Positions 60,905 to 64,000 of a stretch of 64,000 bases of DNA are shown in pieces (position 1 is the first letter of the stretch; the number at the start of each line of letters is the position of its first letter). Location: positions 48,440,854 to 48,504,853 of the forward strand of contig OX411551.1 of NCBI GenBank assembly GCA_948146395.1, read 5' to 3'. A program made the translations under genes and the position numbers. Origin of the DNA: Fragum whitleyi (Eukaryota > Mollusca > Bivalvia > Cardiida > Cardiidae). The notes below the pieces were generated by a model. It had not been told where the DNA came from, did no database searches, and was given only the letters and a program-made list of their open reading frames with translations.

Positions 60905-61870
60905 AACAAGAGGCCCATTACCATTCAACTGGCATTAAATGTCTTTCGGACAGGGAAAAATTCAACACTAAGTTGTAATTAAACTATTAAGTCAAGTTAT
61001 AATCTATTTGCAAGCAGATATTAAACAATTTTTACAAGACTCCTTTTTCAATGATATTGGAAAATATTTACTAGCAGCTTTAATGTGCCCATAGTCATAT
61101 GATGGGCAATATTTTGTTTCACAAAAATCTGTCAATAAATGTACAAGTTGTGATAGCAAGAAATGTTGCATCACAAAGACGCCATTTTCCCTGATGTAGC
61201 TGCATCATGTCACCAAATAACAAATAAAGCTGATGGAGCATGTCCTAAGGATCATTCTTGTAAAGTTTGGTTGAATTCTGACCGGTGGTTTTATAGAACT
61301 GAATTGATAAAATGGGGTTTTATGCCGCTTTCAACATTTTTTCAGTTATATCACGGCCTCTGGAGCACCTTAAAAATGGATTCCTTGTGTTTCTCACACC
61401 AGTACTACCATTGCATTCCTTCCTAGCCTCCAGCTGCTATCCCACATAGGTCTATGATTATGGACCCATTGGTGGGAGACAAATAGTCGGAAAGAATGTA
61501 GTTTTAAAGAAGAAGATTCTTTATATTTTCTCACATTATGGGACAATTTTTAGTGACTCAACAGCCTGTTGAGCCCATGTTATCAGCCTATAAACATAGA
61601 AATCTGAAAGAGCATTCCTAAGCATTATTTCTGTTAAGTTTGGTTGAATGCTGATCAGTAGTTTTGGAGAAGATTTTTTTATGTATCATCATAATGGGAC
61701 CTTTTTAGGGAAACAAGACATCCTATAGAGCCTTTGTTATTAATTCAATCAGAATTTAACAAAGAACTCTGAAAGAGCATATCCTGAGCATCTTTCCTGA
61801 GAAGTTTGGTTGAATTCTGTTCAGTAGTTGCAGACATTTTTTCTCATGCAAAATGAGTGCTTTAAAAAAA
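60905..61870 (-). mobile_element. HTE-5-like element on minus strand, interrupted by SINE
   Basis: AAACAAGAGGCCCATTACC at the left is the inverse of the TCTTGTTT end. Units with AAGTTTGGTTGAATTCTG recur near 61264, 61637 and 61803. The SINE at 61313-61505 separates the first from the rest. No head hairpin is evident on the right. Confidence 0.65.
61313..61505 (-). mobile_element. SINE on minus strand, head missing
   Basis: TTTTATGCCGCTTTCAACATTTTTTC, CTCTGGAGCACCTTAAAAATGG, CATAGGTCTATGATTATGGACCC match the inverse SINE body. The tRNA-like head is absent after AAATAGTCGGAAAGAATG. Confidence 0.78.
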
Positions 61871-61956
61871 TGTGTCCAATTTTTTTATATATTTTTTTCT
61901 AATTTTTGCTAGAAAGAATATAATAATTGTTTTGAAAATTGATTAAAATTTAACTC

Positions 61957-62026
61957 TGTGAACAAAATAAGCTTTATTTTCACTTGTGGCCCAGCCACAT
62001 GTGAAAATATAGCTTATGTTGTTCAC
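61957..62026. mobile_element. MITE-N, palindromic
   Basis: GTGAACAAAATAAGC and the inverse GCTTATGTTGTTCAC pair, with TTTTCACTTGTGGC-CCA-GCCACATGTGAAAA inside. A half copy is in SH3YL1 intron 3 (53956-54001). Confidence 0.75.
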
Positions 62027-62486
62027 TCTATGAAATATAAATCCATCTACACTGAAACAAACAGTAATCCTCTATATACTTCAAAAAGAGAACAGAAGAT
62101 AACTCATAACATTTTAAAATAGACAAGTATTGGCATATGCAAGCAATTTCTCTTTTATTCTACTACATTTTGCAAAGCTGTATTTTTATATCAGATATCA
62201 ATATAATCATGTGAATTTACCTTATGTTAATGATTTAAAAACATCCTGTTCAAATGGTAAAATAAACTAATAAAAAAGCCACAAATGTATTCCATAATTT
62301 CTTTAATTTCTACATTTTCTAAACAAATCTACTGCAACAAAATCATCATAAATAATTCATTATCATTAACTTTCATTTACATTTCAAACATATTAGCCCT
62401 CAAGATGTGACACTTTTGATTTCAGACTAGTTTTATGCAAGTTCTAAATGAAAGTGATTGAAAAGATAACTTCTATATCCACACTT

Positions 62487-63391
62487 ATGAGTCCGTTTGA
62501 CTTCTATATGGACCGACCTTTTCATCAATTGCATAAAATAGAGTTTGAATTAGCAATTTGTATTTAGTAAAATCTTAATTTCAGCTTAATACCATTCCAA
62601 AAAATATTTTTTGAAAAATAAAATGATTTCAAAATATTGATTTTGTCTATCTAGTTAATGTTAATATTTTCACATTTCCCGCTCTTTAACACGAGGGGTG
62701 AAGAAGGCTGTTTAGGCTGTAACAAGATGTAAACAATAGTAAAAACACATGGTTTTATACTAAACATTTTACAATAGAAATGTCCATTCTTCCTTATTTG
62801 GACGTGCTAATTAGCATATTGACGGGCATGTCATCTTAAACTTAAATATCTCGTGATTTGTACCGTTATTACTCGCCTGCTTATCTAGTTTTCCTTGTGA
62901 AGTTCATTAAATAATGCTTTTTGATTGGTCTAAATATGTGAATATGGGGTTCGTCTCAAAATAGAAAACAACAATTTTAATTTATCTGACGAAACGGTTT
63001 TTAAACAAAGAGAAAATACACTCCGATTTGATATCCCATGGAATTAAAAATCTTCGACCAAATTAATTTTATAAAAATACTCGATTTTATTCCAAAACGA
63101 CCCACTTAAAATCATACATTTTTGACTCGGTCCCTATGCAAATCAGAACTATTTATGGTTGGACAAGTCGCTGTTCCGTTTATTACAGACACGAGAAGGT
63201 ATGAAAGGCTGGAAGTTAACATGTAGACGGGCGGACAAACTCATTATTTTTCATTCAAAAATTCTAAAAAACAAGATTCGTCATGGTATTAGATTGAAAA
63301 TATGATATGACAAGAAAAAAATATGTTTCATTAATTCAATTCTGAGATTTTTTGCGAAATGTTGTTCCATATAGAAGTCAAACAGACTATA
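62487..63391. mobile_element. Non-autonomous DNA transposon, 25 bp TIRs, 0.9 kb
   Basis: ATGAGTCCGTTTGACTTCTA at the left and TAGAAGTCAAACAGACTAT at the right are inverted with a few mismatches. No coding frame inside. The flanks are TT/AC-rich, and a target duplication is not clear. Confidence 0.6.
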
Positions 63392-63432
63392 CAAGTCTAT
63401 CAAAATAAGTTGTCATAAAAAGGTTGTGATAA

Positions 63433-63590
63433 ACAAGAGGACGACAATGGTCCTAGATCATCCAAGTCTCATAAACTCCTGGGACATCAAATTGATTAGA
63501 TAGTCATATATTCTCAATGATAATTTTCACATAATATCAATAATCTTGACTCTTTTTCGGGAAGATTATGGTTGACACAGAGAAGAAGAT
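63433..63590 (-). mobile_element. HTE-4 remnant on minus strand
   Basis: AACAAGAGGACGACAATGGTCC is the inverse of an HTE-4-like 3' hairpin and end. Only a short monomer-like stretch follows before MITE-K. Confidence 0.5.
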
Positions 63591-63838
63591 CTTAACCCTT
63601 GCCATGCTGAATAAAAATCTTTGCAAAATAAATGTTAAATCAAAGTGCTAAAAGCACTGAAAGTTAACAAATGTTAGTGAGTATTGATTTCAGAAATACA
63701 TCGTTTTACACCTTTCTGGTTTAAAAATGAAATTCAGGTGGTATGAACCAAGATCAGACTGCACATATGTGCAGCCTGATCTTTGTCTAAACCTCCTGTC
63801 AAAGCAGGAATATTCCGAGCTCAGCATGACAAGGGTTA
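63591..63838. mobile_element. MITE-K copy
   Basis: TTAACCCTTGCCATGCTG at the left, CAGCATGACAAGGGTTAA at the right, and the AGACTGCACATATGTGCAGCCT hairpin. Confidence 0.85.
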
Positions 63839-63954
63839 AATGATTTCCATTTATGTTTCTGTTTAAATTGGGAAGCGCTTAGGCAGGCCCCAAAATTAAC
63901 CGAAGGGTATGACTTTGATAAAGGTTCACTACATAATATTACATACCAAGAAAA

Positions 63955-64000
63955 AACAACAAGAGGGCTAGAATGGCCCTAAACTGCTCACCTGAATTTT
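63955..64000 (-). mobile_element. HTE-4 3' end, truncated by window end
   Basis: AACAAGAGGGCTAGAATGGCCC and GCTCACCTGAA are the inverse of the HTE-4 3' end (hairpin, CTCTTGTT). The rest of the element lies beyond 64000. Confidence 0.75.

Overview
This window is eukaryotic (spliced genes with GT-AG introns, SINEs with tRNA-like heads, MITEs) and is most likely from a bivalve mollusc. The inference rests on the repeats: hairpin-headed elements followed by CCGTCTG-rich microsatellite and 145-167 bp tandem monomers, which I associate with clam-type genomes; the species cannot be fixed from sequence alone. Coding sequence is only about 3.4 kb of the 64 kb.

Genes. (1) On +, from 2349 to 19146, lie the last six coding exons of a RING-H2 E3 ubiquitin ligase; its 5' exons lie upstream or were not found. 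(2) On -, 35252 to 34389, and on +, 40527 to 41357, lie two intronless, divergently transcribed paralogues. Each encodes a secreted, Cys-rich, probably membrane- or GPI-anchored protein with an N-terminal-Cys, NTR/TIMP-like layout. (3) On -, 57147 to 45853, is a complete eight-exon orthologue of SH3YL1 (SYLF lipid-binding domain plus C-terminal SH3, 407 aa); all exon phases join without a gap. No transposase or reverse transcriptase gene is visible.

Repeats. I use local names. 'HTE' are hairpin-headed tandem elements: a 5' GC-rich hairpin, a CCGTCTG or CGTCGTCCG tract, a tandem array, and often a 3' hairpin followed by CTTG or CTAG and a T run. Seven families (HTE-1 to HTE-7) are present, some sharing array monomers although their terminal hairpins differ. 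'MITE-A' to 'MITE-O' are short palindromic or TIR elements. There are also six SINE copies (some with clear target-site duplications), two pogo/Tigger-like TA-flanked non-autonomous elements, a foldback element, and a dispersed repeat carrying two CRE palindromes.

Layout. 1-19.1 kb: RING gene introns filled with HTE-6/1/2/4 and MITEs, including a 3.7 kb HTE-4 array with an 870 bp higher-order repeat. 19.1-34.3 kb: 3' flank, then intergenic repeats (SINEs, HTE-5, 7, 6, 3, pogo-like). 34.4-41.4 kb: the divergent paralogue pair. 41.5-45.8 kb: mostly featureless AT-rich DNA with a few repeats. 45.8-57.2 kb: SH3YL1, with transposable elements pressed against several splice sites and a decayed tandem duplication of exon 2. 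57.2-64 kb: a promoter-like CG-richer patch, then HTE, SINE and MITE sequence up to a truncated HTE-4 at the window end.

The genes show no evident shared pathway. The most unusual aspect is the HTE system: modular exchange of arrays between terminal hairpins, mutual nesting, and clustered AGGTCA half-sites inside the monomers.
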